Shown one piece after another: positions 18,453 to 27,313 of a stretch of DNA of 64,000 nt; within the stretch, counting starts at the first letter, position 1, and the number at the start of each line of letters is the position of its first letter. The notes beneath the pieces are model-generated. The model searched no databases. It saw nothing but the letters and a program-made list of their open reading frames with translations, and had not been told where the DNA came from. The translations under genes and the position numbers were made by a program. Source of the DNA: Streptomyces sp. PT12 (GTDB taxonomy: Bacteria > Actinomycetota > Actinomycetes > Streptomycetales > Streptomycetaceae); contig NZ_QEST01000287.1 in NCBI RefSeq assembly GCF_003311645.1, forward strand, positions 35,905-99,904. The letters run 5' to 3'.

Positions 18453-18507
18453 CATCCGCCGTTGTGACATCCGCCGTTGTGGCCTCCGCCGTTGTGGCCT
18501 CCGTCGT
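18448..18507 (+). repeat. Four 15-bp tandem repeats at a gene junction
   Basis: The unit TGTGACATCCGCCGT occurs twice exactly, then twice with two or three changes, and a partial fifth copy begins at 18508. The array starts on the stop codon of the glycosyltransferase gene and lies before the CMP-sugar synthetase gene. Confidence 0.85.
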
Positions 18508-18594
18508 TGTGACGTGGACGACTTCTCCCAACCGATCCCCCTCCCGCGGACTCATAACCGACGTGACCGACCTGCGAAGCGAAGGCGTGACCCC

Positions 18595-19869
18595 ATGAGC
18601 ACTGTTCTGGCCGTGATCCCCGCCCGCGGGGGCTCCAAGGGCGTGCCAGGGAAGAACCTCGCGCCGGTCGGCGACGCCCCCCTCGTCCACCGGGCCGTGC
18701 GCGAGTGCCGCGCCGCCCGCCTGCTGACCTCCGTCGTCGTCTCCACCGACGACCCCGGCATCGCCGCCGCGGCGCACGCCGCGGGCGCCGAGGTCATCGA
18801 GCGCCCCACCGAGATCTCAAGCGACACCGCGACGAGCGAGGCCGCGGTGCTGCACGCCATGGGCGTCTACGAGGAGCGGCACGGCGTCACGGTGGACGTC
18901 GTCCTGCTCGTCCAGTGCACCAGCCCGTTCCTCACCGGCGAGGAGATCGACGGCGTCTCGGCCGCCGTGCTCGACGGCGCCGACACCGCGCTGACGGTCG
19001 CCCCGTTCCACGGCTACGTCTGGCGCGACGGCGACGGCGACGGCGACAGCGGCGGCAAGGGCGACGGGAGCGGCGCGGGCGACGGGAACGGCGAGGCGCG
19101 CGCGTCGAGCGGCGGCTACGGCGTCAACCACGACAAGTCCTTCCGCCCCCGCCGCCAGGACCGGCCCCAGGACCTCTTGGAGACCGGCGCCGCCTACGCG
19201 ATGCGCGCCGACGGGTTCCGCGAGAAGCGGCACCGCTTCTTCGGCCGCACCGAGCTGGTGCGCACCGACCCCGAGCGCGTGCTCGAGATCGACGACCCGC
19301 ACGACCTCGCGCGCGCCCGCGCCCTGGCCCCGCTGCTCGACGGCGGGCCCACAGGGCTGACCAGCTGGCCCCTTCCCGACTACCTGCCCACCCGCGCCGA
19401 CATCGACGCGGTGGTCCTCGACTTCGACGGCACCCAGACCGATGACCGGGTGCTCGTCGACTCCAAAGGACGGGAACTCGTCGCCGTGCACCGCGGCGAC
19501 GGACTCGGCATCGCCGCGCTGCGCCGCGCGGGACTGCCCCTGCTGATCCTGTCCACGGAGGAGAATCCGGTCGTCGCCGCGCGGGCGCGCAAGCTGCGCA
19601 TCCCCGTGCTGCACGGCATCGACCGGAAGGACCTCGCCCTCAAGCAGTGGTGCGAGGAACAAGGAATCGCGCCGGAGCGCGTGCTCTACGCGGGCAATGA
19701 CGTCAACGACCTGCCGTGCTTCGACCTCGTCGGATGGCCGGTCGCCGTCGCCAGCGCCCACGACATCGTGCGAGGCGCCGCCCGCGCGGTCACCTCCGCG
19801 CCGGGTGGCGCAGGCGCGATCCGCGAGATCGCCTCGTGGATCCTCGGAAAGGAACTGACAGCATCATGA
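18595..19869 (+). CDS. Acylneuraminate cytidylyltransferase fused to a KdsC-like HAD phosphatase
   Basis: About 424 residues in two domains. Residues 1-250 are a CMP-sugar synthetase: VLAVIPARGGSKGVPGKNL, VSTDDPGIAAAA, LLVQCTSPF, then NHDKSFRPRRQDRPQ and ETGAAYAMR. Residues about 265-420 are a HAD phosphatase: VVLDFDGTQTDDRVLVD, LILSTEENPVVAARARKL and YAGNDVNDLPCF. Together they would dephosphorylate the nonulosonate phosphate and activate the sugar as CMP-Kdn or a CMP-sialic-acid analogue. A Gly/Asp-rich stretch near residues 145-172 interrupts the first domain. The 3' end overlaps neuB in an ATGA junction. Confidence 0.85.
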   Translation: MSTVLAVIPARGGSKGVPGKNLAPVGDAPLVHRAVRECRAARLLTSVVVSTDDPGIAAAAHAAGAEVIERPTEISSDTATSEAAVLHAMGVYEERHGVTVDVVLLVQCTSPFLTGEEIDGVSAAVLDGADTALTVAPFHGYVWRDGDGDGDSGGKGDGSGAGDGNGEARASSGGYGVNHDKSFRPRRQDRPQDLLETGAAYAMRADGFREKRHRFFGRTELVRTDPERVLEIDDPHDLARARALAPLLDGGPTGLTSWPLPDYLPTRADIDAVVLDFDGTQTDDRVLVDSKGRELVAVHRGDGLGIAALRRAGLPLLILSTEENPVVAARARKLRIPVLHGIDRKDLALKQWCEEQGIAPERVLYAGNDVNDLPCFDLVGWPVAVASAHDIVRGAARAVTSAPGGAGAIREIASWILGKELTAS

Positions 19870-20789
19870 CCCCTGGCAACCGCCTTCGTACCTTCGGAGA
19901 CCGTGTCGTGGGCACCGGCCGGCCGGTCTACATCACGGGTGAGATCGGTATCAACCACAACGGCGACCTGGAGAACGCCTTCGCGCTCATCGACGCCGCC
20001 GTCGAAGCCGGCTGTGACGCCGTGAAGTTCCAGAAGCGGACGCCGGAGATCTGCACTCCGCGCGACCAGTGGGACATCGAGCGGGACACCCCGTGGGGCC
20101 GGATGACCTACATCGACTACCGGCACCGCGTCGAGTTCGACGAGGAGCAGTACCGCGCCATCGACGAGTACTGCGCCAAGCGCGGCATCCACTGGTTCGC
20201 CTCCCCGTGGGACACCGAGGCCGTCGCCTTCCTCGAGCGTTTCGACGTCCCGGCCCACAAGGTCGCCTCCGCGTCGCTCACCGACGACGAGCTGCTGCGC
20301 GCCCTGCGGGCCACAGGCAAGACGATCATCCTGTCCACCGGCATGTCCACGCCGCAGCAGATCCGGCACGCGGTCGAGGTGCTTGGCAGCGAGAACATCC
20401 TGCTGTGCCACGCCACGTCGACCTACCCCGCCAAGGCCGAGGAGCTCAACCTCCGGGTGATCCACACCCTTCAGGCCGAGTACCCGAACGTTCCCATCGG
20501 CTACTCCGGGCACGAGACGGGACTCCAGACCACGCTGGCCGCCGTCGCGCTCGGCGCCACCTTCGTCGAGCGGCACATCACCCTCGACCGCGCGATGTGG
20601 GGCTCCGACCAGGCCGCCTCCGTCGAGCCGCAGGGCCTTCAGCGGCTGGTGCGCGACATACGGATCATCGAGGAGTCCCTCGGCGACGGTGTCAAGAAGG
20701 TGTACGAGAGCGAGCTGGGCCCGATGAAGAAGCTCCGCAGGGTCAAGGGGGTCATCGCCGAGCGCGAGTCCGCCCCCGCGACCGTCTGA
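19866..20789 (+). CDS. neuB: N-acetylneuraminate/nonulosonate synthase
   Basis: About 307 residues. A NeuB-type TIM barrel that condenses phosphoenolpyruvate with a hexose (phosphate) to make a nonulosonic acid. Motifs are YITGEIGINHNGDLENA, CDAVKFQKRTPE, FASPWDTEAV, VASASLTDDELLRA, ILSTGMST, LCHATSTYPA and GYSGHETGLQ. The family's usual C-terminal SAF (antifreeze-like) domain is absent, because the protein ends soon after LRRVKGVIA. ATGA overlap with the preceding gene shows translational coupling. Context suggests the product is Kdn or a related acid for a wall polymer rather than host mimicry. Confidence 0.88.
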   Translation: MTPGNRLRTFGDRVVGTGRPVYITGEIGINHNGDLENAFALIDAAVEAGCDAVKFQKRTPEICTPRDQWDIERDTPWGRMTYIDYRHRVEFDEEQYRAIDEYCAKRGIHWFASPWDTEAVAFLERFDVPAHKVASASLTDDELLRALRATGKTIILSTGMSTPQQIRHAVEVLGSENILLCHATSTYPAKAEELNLRVIHTLQAEYPNVPIGYSGHETGLQTTLAAVALGATFVERHITLDRAMWGSDQAASVEPQGLQRLVRDIRIIEESLGDGVKKVYESELGPMKKLRRVKGVIAERESAPATV

Positions 20790-20841
20790 GCCTGCCTGGC
20801 CGAGCACACCCGCGATCGGACGAGAACGGGACGGAACACGC

Positions 20842-21882
20842 ATGAGTGACGCGCGGTCGGAGACGCTGGCGTTCGCCGAGAGCCCGGTTCAGCTGCTCAA
20901 CACGCTGGAGTGGGCGCACACTTCGGGACCCGGCGCCTTCACCGTGATCATCCTGCCACCCCACGACCCGACCAGCAGGGGCCAGTTGCGCCGCATGGCG
21001 CAGCTGGCCCGCGACTCCGGCTGCCGCGTGCTGTGGCGCGAGGCCAGGGGCGGCGCGGTGACCCCGTCGCGGGCCCTGGCCGCGCTCGCGGGCCCGCTCC
21101 GCAGGGCGCGGCGGCTGGTGATCGGCGATCCGTTCTCGCACTACCTCCAGCTCCTGCTGTCCATGGCGGGCCGCTGCGACATCGTCGTCGTGGACGACGG
21201 CACCGCCACCATGGAGTTCACCGCCCAGCTCTCCCGGGGCGAACGCCTGGTGCGCTGGCACAGGCCAAGGCCCCGCGGGCCCAGGTCGGTGCTGTTCGCG
21301 CCGGTCGCGCGCCGGGCCGTGCGCAGGCTCTCGCCCGCGGCGGGGCGCACGGTCGAGGTCTTCACCGTGATGCCCGTCAAGCCCGTGCGCGGCATCACCG
21401 TCACGGCCAACACGTTCGCCTGGAGCCGTTCCCACTTTCCGCCGCCCCGCCTCACCGGGCGCGCGGACCTGGTGGGCACCTCGCTGGTGGAGACGGGCGT
21501 GCTGCACGAGGACCGCTACATCGCCGAGGTCGCCGTGCTCGCCCGCGAGCACACCGTCACCCGGTACTTCGCGCACCGCAAGGAGAGCGGGGAGAAGCTG
21601 CGCCGCCTCGCCGCGGCGGCGGGCCTCGAGATCGTCAGGCCCGACCTCCCCCTCGAACTGGTCGCCCGCAGGGGCCCGATCGGCTCGAAGATCATCAGCT
21701 TCCCCTCGACCGTCGTCCACACCCTGCCGCACGTCCTGGCCGACACCGAGGTCGAGGTCGTGGTGCGGGACGTCGCCAAGACGTGGTTCACCGACCGCGT
21801 CACCGAGCGCGCCAGCGGCTTCCTCGCCGAGGTCACCAGCACGGCCAGGGGCGCCCACGGCCTCCAGCCCGGCTCGCAGTGA
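20842..21882 (+). CDS. Polysialyltransferase-family glycosyltransferase
   Basis: About 346 residues. The N-terminus TLAFAESPVQLLNTLEW, with VIGDPFSHYLQLLLS and DIVVVDDGTATMEF, follows the pattern of alpha-2,8-polysialyltransferase and lipooligosaccharide sialyltransferase-like bacterial proteins. Later GTSLVETGVLHEDRYI, YFAHRKESGEKL and ISFPSTVVHTLP fit the nucleotide-sugar domain (His and Ser-Ser/Thr residues). It would transfer the CMP-activated nonulosonate made by the two preceding genes. It starts 52 bp after neuB and completes the cluster. No signal peptide or membrane helix is seen. Confidence 0.7.
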   Translation: MSDARSETLAFAESPVQLLNTLEWAHTSGPGAFTVIILPPHDPTSRGQLRRMAQLARDSGCRVLWREARGGAVTPSRALAALAGPLRRARRLVIGDPFSHYLQLLLSMAGRCDIVVVDDGTATMEFTAQLSRGERLVRWHRPRPRGPRSVLFAPVARRAVRRLSPAAGRTVEVFTVMPVKPVRGITVTANTFAWSRSHFPPPRLTGRADLVGTSLVETGVLHEDRYIAEVAVLAREHTVTRYFAHRKESGEKLRRLAAAAGLEIVRPDLPLELVARRGPIGSKIISFPSTVVHTLPHVLADTEVEVVVRDVAKTWFTDRVTERASGFLAEVTSTARGAHGLQPGSQ

Positions 21883-22047
21883 AACGCGACGCGGCCGATG
21901 TGAGACCAACATCACGCCGGCGCGCACGCCGCGTGCGAGGGCGAAATAACCCCTCATACCCAACCACACGCCGCTTCATGCGCCCGCACTCTCCTCCTCA
22001 GGCGGGAACTTCGCGTGATCGGCCCGCCCTTGCCCTCGAAACTTGGT

Positions 22048-22053
22048 TAACCT
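22048..22053 (+). promoter_or_regulatory. -10 element of a probable leaderless promoter (M20 gene)
   Basis: TAACCT ends 6 nt before the ATG at 22060, with no ribosome-binding site in between. Confidence 0.45.
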
Positions 22054-22059
22054 CGTCAC

Positions 22060-23265
22060 ATGAGTGAGCTGCCGCCTCCCCCGTCCGGTCCGACGTCTCA
22101 CATGGACGATGCCCTGAGGCGTGAGCTCATCGACTTCCGCCGCGACATCCACATGCACCCCGAGCTCGGCGGCCAGGAGGTGCGCACCACCGCGGTCGTC
22201 AAGGACCGCCTCGAGCGCGCCGGTCTGAGCCCTCGCGTCCTCGACAGTGGCACGGGGCTCGTGTGCGACATCGTCCCGCCCGGCACCGAGGGCCGCCCGC
22301 TGCTCGGCCTGCGCGCCGACATCGACGCCCTGCCCATCCCCGACACCAAGACCGTGCCGTACTGCTCCACGATCCCGGGCCGCGCGCACGCGTGCGGCCA
22401 CGACGTGCACACCACGGTCGTCGTCGGCACGGGCGTCATGCTGGCCAGGCTCGCGGCCGAGGGCAGGCTGAAGCGGCCCGTGCGGCTGCTGTTCCAGCCC
22501 GCCGAGGAGGTCATGACCGCGGGCGCCCGCGACGCCATCGAGTGCGGCGTCCTCGAAGGCGTCGAGCGGATGCTGGCCCTGCACTGCGACCCCAAGCTCG
22601 ACGCCGGGCGCCTCGGCACCCGCGTCGGAGCGATCACATCGGCGGGCGACCTGGTCGAGGTCACCCTGTCGGGGCCCGGCGGCCACACCGCCCGCCCGCA
22701 CCTGACCACCGACCTGGTGACCGCCGCGGCCAAGGTCGCCACCGAGGTGCCCGCGCTGCTGGCCCGCCGCGCCGACACCCGTTCCGGCATGGCGATCACC
22801 TGGGGCCGCCTCACCACGGGCCACGCGTCCAATGTCATCCCGGGGACCGCCGAGCTGTCCGGCACGATGCGCTGCCTCGACATCGACGCGTGGAACGCCG
22901 CCCCCGACCTGGTGCACGCCGCGATCGACGAGGTCGCGGCGCTCTACCGCGCCAAGTCCGAGCTGAGGTACATCCGCGGCGTCCCTCCCGTGGTCAACGA
23001 CCCCGAGTCCACCGCCGTCCTGGAGGACGCGATGGCCGCCCGCTTCGGCGCCGACTCCGTCGTCGAGACCGAACAGAGCCTGGGCGGCGAGGACTTCTCG
23101 TGGTATCTCCAGCACGTCCCCGGGGCCATGGCCCGCCTGGGCGTGCGGCCTCCCGGCGACGCGTCGGCCACGCTCCGTGACATCCACCAGGGCGACTTCG
23201 ACGCGGACGAGCACGCGATCACCGTGGGCGTCGACCTGTTCACGACGGTGGCCCTGAGGAGTTGA
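22060..23265 (+). CDS. M20-family amidohydrolase
   Basis: About 401 residues. A zinc-dependent amidohydrolase of the hippurate hydrolase / N-acyl-amino-acid deacylase group. Motifs are DFRRDIHMHPELGGQE, LGLRADIDALPI, HACGHDVHTTVVVG (metal His and Asp), LFQPAEEV (metal Glu), and the dimerisation domain with SGPGGHTARPH. It closes with SLGGEDFSWYLQHVPG. The substrate is not known. It stands alone between the wall-polymer cluster and the nucleoside transporter. From memory, neighbouring genomes keep an amidohydrolase in the same place. Confidence 0.9.
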   Translation: MSELPPPPSGPTSHMDDALRRELIDFRRDIHMHPELGGQEVRTTAVVKDRLERAGLSPRVLDSGTGLVCDIVPPGTEGRPLLGLRADIDALPIPDTKTVPYCSTIPGRAHACGHDVHTTVVVGTGVMLARLAAEGRLKRPVRLLFQPAEEVMTAGARDAIECGVLEGVERMLALHCDPKLDAGRLGTRVGAITSAGDLVEVTLSGPGGHTARPHLTTDLVTAAAKVATEVPALLARRADTRSGMAITWGRLTTGHASNVIPGTAELSGTMRCLDIDAWNAAPDLVHAAIDEVAALYRAKSELRYIRGVPPVVNDPESTAVLEDAMAARFGADSVVETEQSLGGEDFSWYLQHVPGAMARLGVRPPGDASATLRDIHQGDFDADEHAITVGVDLFTTVALRS

Positions 23266-23402
23266 CGCGCCGTGTTGCCTACACGTTGCGTTCACACCGA
23301 TCTGATAACGGGAGGAGCACGAGGCCGACAGGCCGGTCTACGCGCGTTACGATTCGGCCAACAGCGCCGTAAGAGGCGCTTTCGACGGAAGGAATCGTCC
23401 TC

Positions 23403-24452
23403 TTGCGCCGCGTATCCAGGCTTGCAGCAACGATTGCCACCTCGGCGGTCATCGCGCTCACGGCGAGCGCCTGTGGTGAGAGCTCCACCGAGTCCAACCA
23501 GAACGACAACGAGGAGTCCGGCGAGCTCGGCGTCGGCATCGCCTTCGACGTCGGCGGCCGCAACGACCACTCGTTCAACGAGGCCGCGGCCCGCGGCGGC
23601 GACCTCGCCGAGGAGGAGCTTGGCGTCACCGTCGAGTACCAGACCGCGCGCAACGGCGAGACCGACGCCGACCGCGTCCAGCGCCTCACCGCGCTCGCGC
23701 AGGAGGGCTACAACCCCGTCATAGGCGTCGGCTTCCTCTACGGCAACGCGATCACCGAGGTCGCCGCCGAGTTCCCCGACACCACGTTCGGCGTCGTGGA
23801 CTCCGTGCCCGAGGGCGACAACACCTACGGCATGACGTTCGCCGAGCACGAGGGCTCCTACCTCGCGGGCGTCGCCGCCGCCCTGAAGACCGAGTCGGGC
23901 CAGGTCGGTTTCATCGGGGGCGTCGAGAACCCCCTGATCCAGAAGTTCCAGGCGGGCTTCGAGCAGGGCGTCGCCGACACCGACCCCGAGGTCACCGTCG
24001 ACGTCAACTACCTCTACCGCGACGACGACCGCGGCTTCAGCGACCCGGCCCGCGCCGCCGAGCAGGCGGACGGCATGCTCGGCCGCGGCGTCGACGTCAT
24101 CTACACCGCCGCTGGCTCCTCGGGCCAGGGCTCGATCGAGCAGATCGCGGGCGTGGACGGCGCCTGGGCGATCGGCGTGGACTCCGACCAGTACGAGCAG
24201 CCTGGCCTCGCCGAGTACCAGGACTCGATCCTCACCTCGGTGATCAAGGGCGTGGACGTCGCCGTCTTCGACCTGATCGAGAGCGTCGTCAACGAGGAGC
24301 CGCTGTCCGGTCACCACGAGTACACCCTCGCGGAGAACGGTGTCTCGCTGGCCACCTCGGGTGGATTCATCGATGACATCGCCACGCAGCTTGACGAGGC
24401 GACCCAGCGGATCGTCGACGGAGACGTCGAGGTCCAGGACACCCCGCAGTAG
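23403..24452 (+). CDS. BMP-family nucleoside-binding lipoprotein
   Basis: About 349 residues. The signal peptide ends in a lipobox (ASAC, Cys near residue 24), so the mature protein is lipid-anchored outside. The BMP/PnrA fold is shown by GVGIAFDVGGRNDHSFNEAA, NPVIGVGFLYGNAI, GSYLAGVAAALKT, VGFIGGVENPLIQKF and GVDVIYTAAGSSGQG. It binds purine nucleosides for the ABC transporter encoded next. The start is TTG at 23403, with GGAAGGA 8 nt before it. A strong hairpin separates it from the ATPase gene. Only one BMP gene is present here; some streptomycetes carry two in tandem. Confidence 0.9.
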   Translation: MRRVSRLAATIATSAVIALTASACGESSTESNQNDNEESGELGVGIAFDVGGRNDHSFNEAAARGGDLAEEELGVTVEYQTARNGETDADRVQRLTALAQEGYNPVIGVGFLYGNAITEVAAEFPDTTFGVVDSVPEGDNTYGMTFAEHEGSYLAGVAAALKTESGQVGFIGGVENPLIQKFQAGFEQGVADTDPEVTVDVNYLYRDDDRGFSDPARAAEQADGMLGRGVDVIYTAAGSSGQGSIEQIAGVDGAWAIGVDSDQYEQPGLAEYQDSILTSVIKGVDVAVFDLIESVVNEEPLSGHHEYTLAENGVSLATSGGFIDDIATQLDEATQRIVDGDVEVQDTPQ

Positions 24453-24504
24453 TCCTGATCGGTAGCCCGAGGGCCATCGAGAAGTCCTCGGACACGGGCC
24501 GGAT

Positions 24505-24539
24505 GCGCCAGGGGCGGTGTGACCCACCGCCCCTGGCGC
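24505..24539. terminator. Strong intra-operon hairpin after the binding-protein gene
   Basis: A perfect 15-bp inverted repeat (24505-24519 with 24525-24539) has a 5-nt loop. It sits between the lipoprotein stop and the ATPase start. Partial termination or 3'-end protection here would give more binding protein than membrane components. Confidence 0.7.
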
Positions 24540-24576
24540 CCGCTCCCGGCCCTCCCCGTCCCCGAGGAGAGTGCGC

Positions 24577-26196
24577 GTGATCCCAGCGCCCAAGAGCCCG
24601 CCGCCCGCCGAGGACGCCGTTCCCGCGGTGGAGTTGCGCGGTATCACCAAACGCTTCCCCGGCGTCGTGGCCAACCACGACATCGACATCACCGTGAGAC
24701 GGGGCACGATCCACGCCCTGGTCGGCGAGAACGGCGCGGGCAAGTCCACGTTGATGAAGATCCTCTACGGGATGCAGCGGCCCGACGAGGGCGCGATTCT
24801 CATCGACGGCGAGCAGGTGTCGTTCCGCAGCCCCGCGGACGCGATCGCGCGCGGCATCGGCATGGTGCACCAGCACTTCATGCTGGCCGACAACCTCACC
24901 GTTCTCGAGAACGTCGTGCTGGGCGCCGAGCGGCTGCACGGCATCGGCGCCGCCGCCCGCCGCCGCATATCCGAGCTGTCCGACACCTATGGCCTCGGCG
25001 TCCGCCCCGACCTGCTGGTCGAGGAGATCGGCGTGGCCGACCGGCAGCGCGTGGAGATCCTGAAGGTCCTCTACCGGGGCGCCCGCACGCTGATCCTGGA
25101 CGAGCCCACCGCGGTCCTGGTGCCGCAGGAGGTGGACGCGCTCTTCGACAACCTGCGGGAGCTGACGTCCGAGGGCCTGACCGTGCTGTTCATCTCGCAC
25201 AAGCTGGGCGAGGTGCTGACCGTCGCCGACGAGATCACCGTGATCCGCCGCGGCACGACCGTGGACACGGTCACCCCCGAGGGCACGACGCCAAGGCAGC
25301 TCGCCGAGCTGATGGTGGGCAGCGAGCTGCCGACGCCCGAGACCCGCGAGTCGACGGTCACCGACGAGCCCGTGCTCACCGTTTCCGGGCTGCACCTGTC
25401 GGGCCGCGACGCCGACGGGCTGCCGCGCGAGGTGCTGGCCGGGATCGACTTCACGATCCACCGCGGCGAGGTGCTTGGCATCGCGGGCGTCGAGGGCAAC
25501 GGGCAGGCCGAGCTGGTCGAGGCCATCATGGGCATCAGGCGCCCTGACGGCGGCCGGATCGAGCTGGGCGGCGATGACATCTCACACGCCCCCACCCGCA
25601 GGCGCCGCGAGGGCGGCATCGGCTACATCCCCGAGGACCGGCACCGCCACGGGCTGCTGCTCGAGGCGCCCCTGTGGGAGAACCGGATGCTCGGCCATGT
25701 CACCGAACCGCCCAACAGCAGCGGCCCGTTGCTGACCGCCGCCGCGGCCCGCGAGGACACCCGCCGCATCGTCGCCGAGTACGACGTGCGCACCCCCGGC
25801 ATCGAGGTCACCGCCGGGTCGCTCTCCGGCGGGAACCAGCAGAAGCTCATCGTGGGGCGCGAGATGAGCCACCACCCCCGTGTCCTGATCGCCGCCCACC
25901 CCACGCGCGGCGTGGACGTCGGCGCGCAGGCGCAGATCTGGGACGAGATCAGGCGGGCCAGGCGCGAGGGCCTGGCCGTGCTGCTGATCTCGGCCGACCT
26001 CGACGAGCTGATCGGCCTCTCCGACAGCCTGCGCGTGATGTACCGCGGGCGGCTCGTCGCCGACGCCGACCCCGCCACCATCACCCCCGAGGAGCTGGGC
26101 ACCGCGATGACCGGCACGGCCACGGGCCATCTCGAGCACGACGCCGCGTCCGGCGCCGCATCCGACGAGGCGCGCGGGGAGGAGAACGGTGAGTAG
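24577..26196 (+). CDS. Nucleoside ABC transporter ATP-binding protein
   Basis: About 539 residues with two nucleotide-binding domains, as in YufO/NupA and sugar ATPases of the RbsA type. Domain 1 has Walker A GENGAGKST and Walker B LILDEPTAVL. Domain 2 has the GVEGNGQ variant of Walker A, the signature SLSGGNQQK and LIAAHPTRGVD. It powers uptake of nucleosides delivered by the BMP lipoprotein. The GTG at 24577 is preferred over one at 24571 because GAGGAG then lies 7 nt upstream. Its 3' end overlaps the first permease gene by 8 bp. Confidence 0.9.
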   Translation: MIPAPKSPPPAEDAVPAVELRGITKRFPGVVANHDIDITVRRGTIHALVGENGAGKSTLMKILYGMQRPDEGAILIDGEQVSFRSPADAIARGIGMVHQHFMLADNLTVLENVVLGAERLHGIGAAARRRISELSDTYGLGVRPDLLVEEIGVADRQRVEILKVLYRGARTLILDEPTAVLVPQEVDALFDNLRELTSEGLTVLFISHKLGEVLTVADEITVIRRGTTVDTVTPEGTTPRQLAELMVGSELPTPETRESTVTDEPVLTVSGLHLSGRDADGLPREVLAGIDFTIHRGEVLGIAGVEGNGQAELVEAIMGIRRPDGGRIELGGDDISHAPTRRRREGGIGYIPEDRHRHGLLLEAPLWENRMLGHVTEPPNSSGPLLTAAAAREDTRRIVAEYDVRTPGIEVTAGSLSGGNQQKLIVGREMSHHPRVLIAAHPTRGVDVGAQAQIWDEIRRARREGLAVLLISADLDELIGLSDSLRVMYRGRLVADADPATITPEELGTAMTGTATGHLEHDAASGAASDEARGEENGE

Positions 26197-27313
26197 CCCG
26201 CTGCGCGTCGACCGCGAGAAGCTGGTCCTGGGCGTCGCCGCGCCGCTGCTCGCCATCGTCACCGCGGTCGCGATCACGTCGGCCGTGATGCTGATGACGG
26301 GCGACAACCCCTTCCGCGCGTTCTCCGTGATGCTGGACTACGGCTCCAAGAGCGACAGCCAGGTCTGGATCATCAACAAGGCGATCCCCTACTACCTGGC
26401 CGCCGCCGCCGTCGCCATCGGCTTCCGGATGAACCTCTTCAACATCGGCGTGGACGGCCAGTACCGGGTGGCGGCGTTCTTCGCCGCGGTCGTCGGCGGC
26501 GCGCTGAGCCTGCCGGGGATCGTGCAGATCCCGATCATCCTGCTGACCGCCATGGCGTGCGGCGCGATCTGGGCGGGCATCGCGGGCTATCTCAAGGCCA
26601 CGCGCGGGGTCAGCGAGGTCATCACGACCATCATGCTGAACTTCATCGGCGGCTCGCTCATCGCCTACTTCCTCCAGGAGGGGCGCCTCGCCGAGCGCGA
26701 CGAGAACATCGTCCACACCCCCGACATCCCCGACTCCAGCTTCTTCTTCGAGATCCCGACGAACCCCCACCCCGTCCATGGCTCGATCGTGATCGCCGTC
26801 GCGGTCGGCGTCGCCTACTGGTTCGTGCTCGGCCGCACGCGCTTCGGCTTCGACCTGCGGGCGGTGGGGCGTTCGGAGGAGGCGGCCGAGGCGAGCGGCG
26901 TCAGCGTCAAGCGCACCGTGGTCACCGCGATGCTGCTCTCGGGCGCGGTCGCGGGCCTGGTGGGCATGCCGACCCTGCTCAACGAGTCGGGGAACTACGG
27001 CATCGACTTCCCCGAGGGCCTGGGCTTCACCGGCATCGCCATCGCGCTGCTCGGCCGCAACCACGCCGTCGGCATGGGCCTGGCCGCGCTGCTGTGGGGC
27101 TTCCTCGAACGCACGGGCACCCAGCTGGAGTTCGAGGGCTACGACCAGGAGATCGTCGGCGTGATGCAGGGCATCATCGTCCTGTCCGTCGTGGTCGCCT
27201 ACGAGCTGGTGCGCCGCTGGGGCGTCAGGCGCCAGCAGCGGCAGGTCGGCGAGCAGCTGGTCGCCGCCAGGAACGGCAGATCCGCAACGGACCCGGCGGA
27301 GGTGTCCGCGTGA
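26189..27313 (+). CDS. Nucleoside ABC transporter permease 1
   Basis: About 374 residues with eight or more hydrophobic helices, of the BPD_transp_2/YufP type. Typical segments are AAAVAIGFRMNLFNIGVDGQY, EVITTIMLNFIGGSLIAYFL, RTRFGFDLRAVGRSEEAAEASG and FTGIAIALLGRNHAVGMGLA. It is the first of two permeases that form the membrane channel. The GTG start lies inside the end of the ATPase gene, and the stop overlaps the GTG of the next permease (GTGA), so the three are translated in series. Confidence 0.9.
   Translation: MSSPLRVDREKLVLGVAAPLLAIVTAVAITSAVMLMTGDNPFRAFSVMLDYGSKSDSQVWIINKAIPYYLAAAAVAIGFRMNLFNIGVDGQYRVAAFFAAVVGGALSLPGIVQIPIILLTAMACGAIWAGIAGYLKATRGVSEVITTIMLNFIGGSLIAYFLQEGRLAERDENIVHTPDIPDSSFFFEIPTNPHPVHGSIVIAVAVGVAYWFVLGRTRFGFDLRAVGRSEEAAEASGVSVKRTVVTAMLLSGAVAGLVGMPTLLNESGNYGIDFPEGLGFTGIAIALLGRNHAVGMGLAALLWGFLERTGTQLEFEGYDQEIVGVMQGIIVLSVVVAYELVRRWGVRRQQRQVGEQLVAARNGRSATDPAEVSA

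Noticed and set aside
24519-25547. Plus-strand open frame of 342 codons overlapping the ABC ATPase
   Set aside because: It is a shifted frame of the ATPase gene, rich in Arg and His, without motifs.
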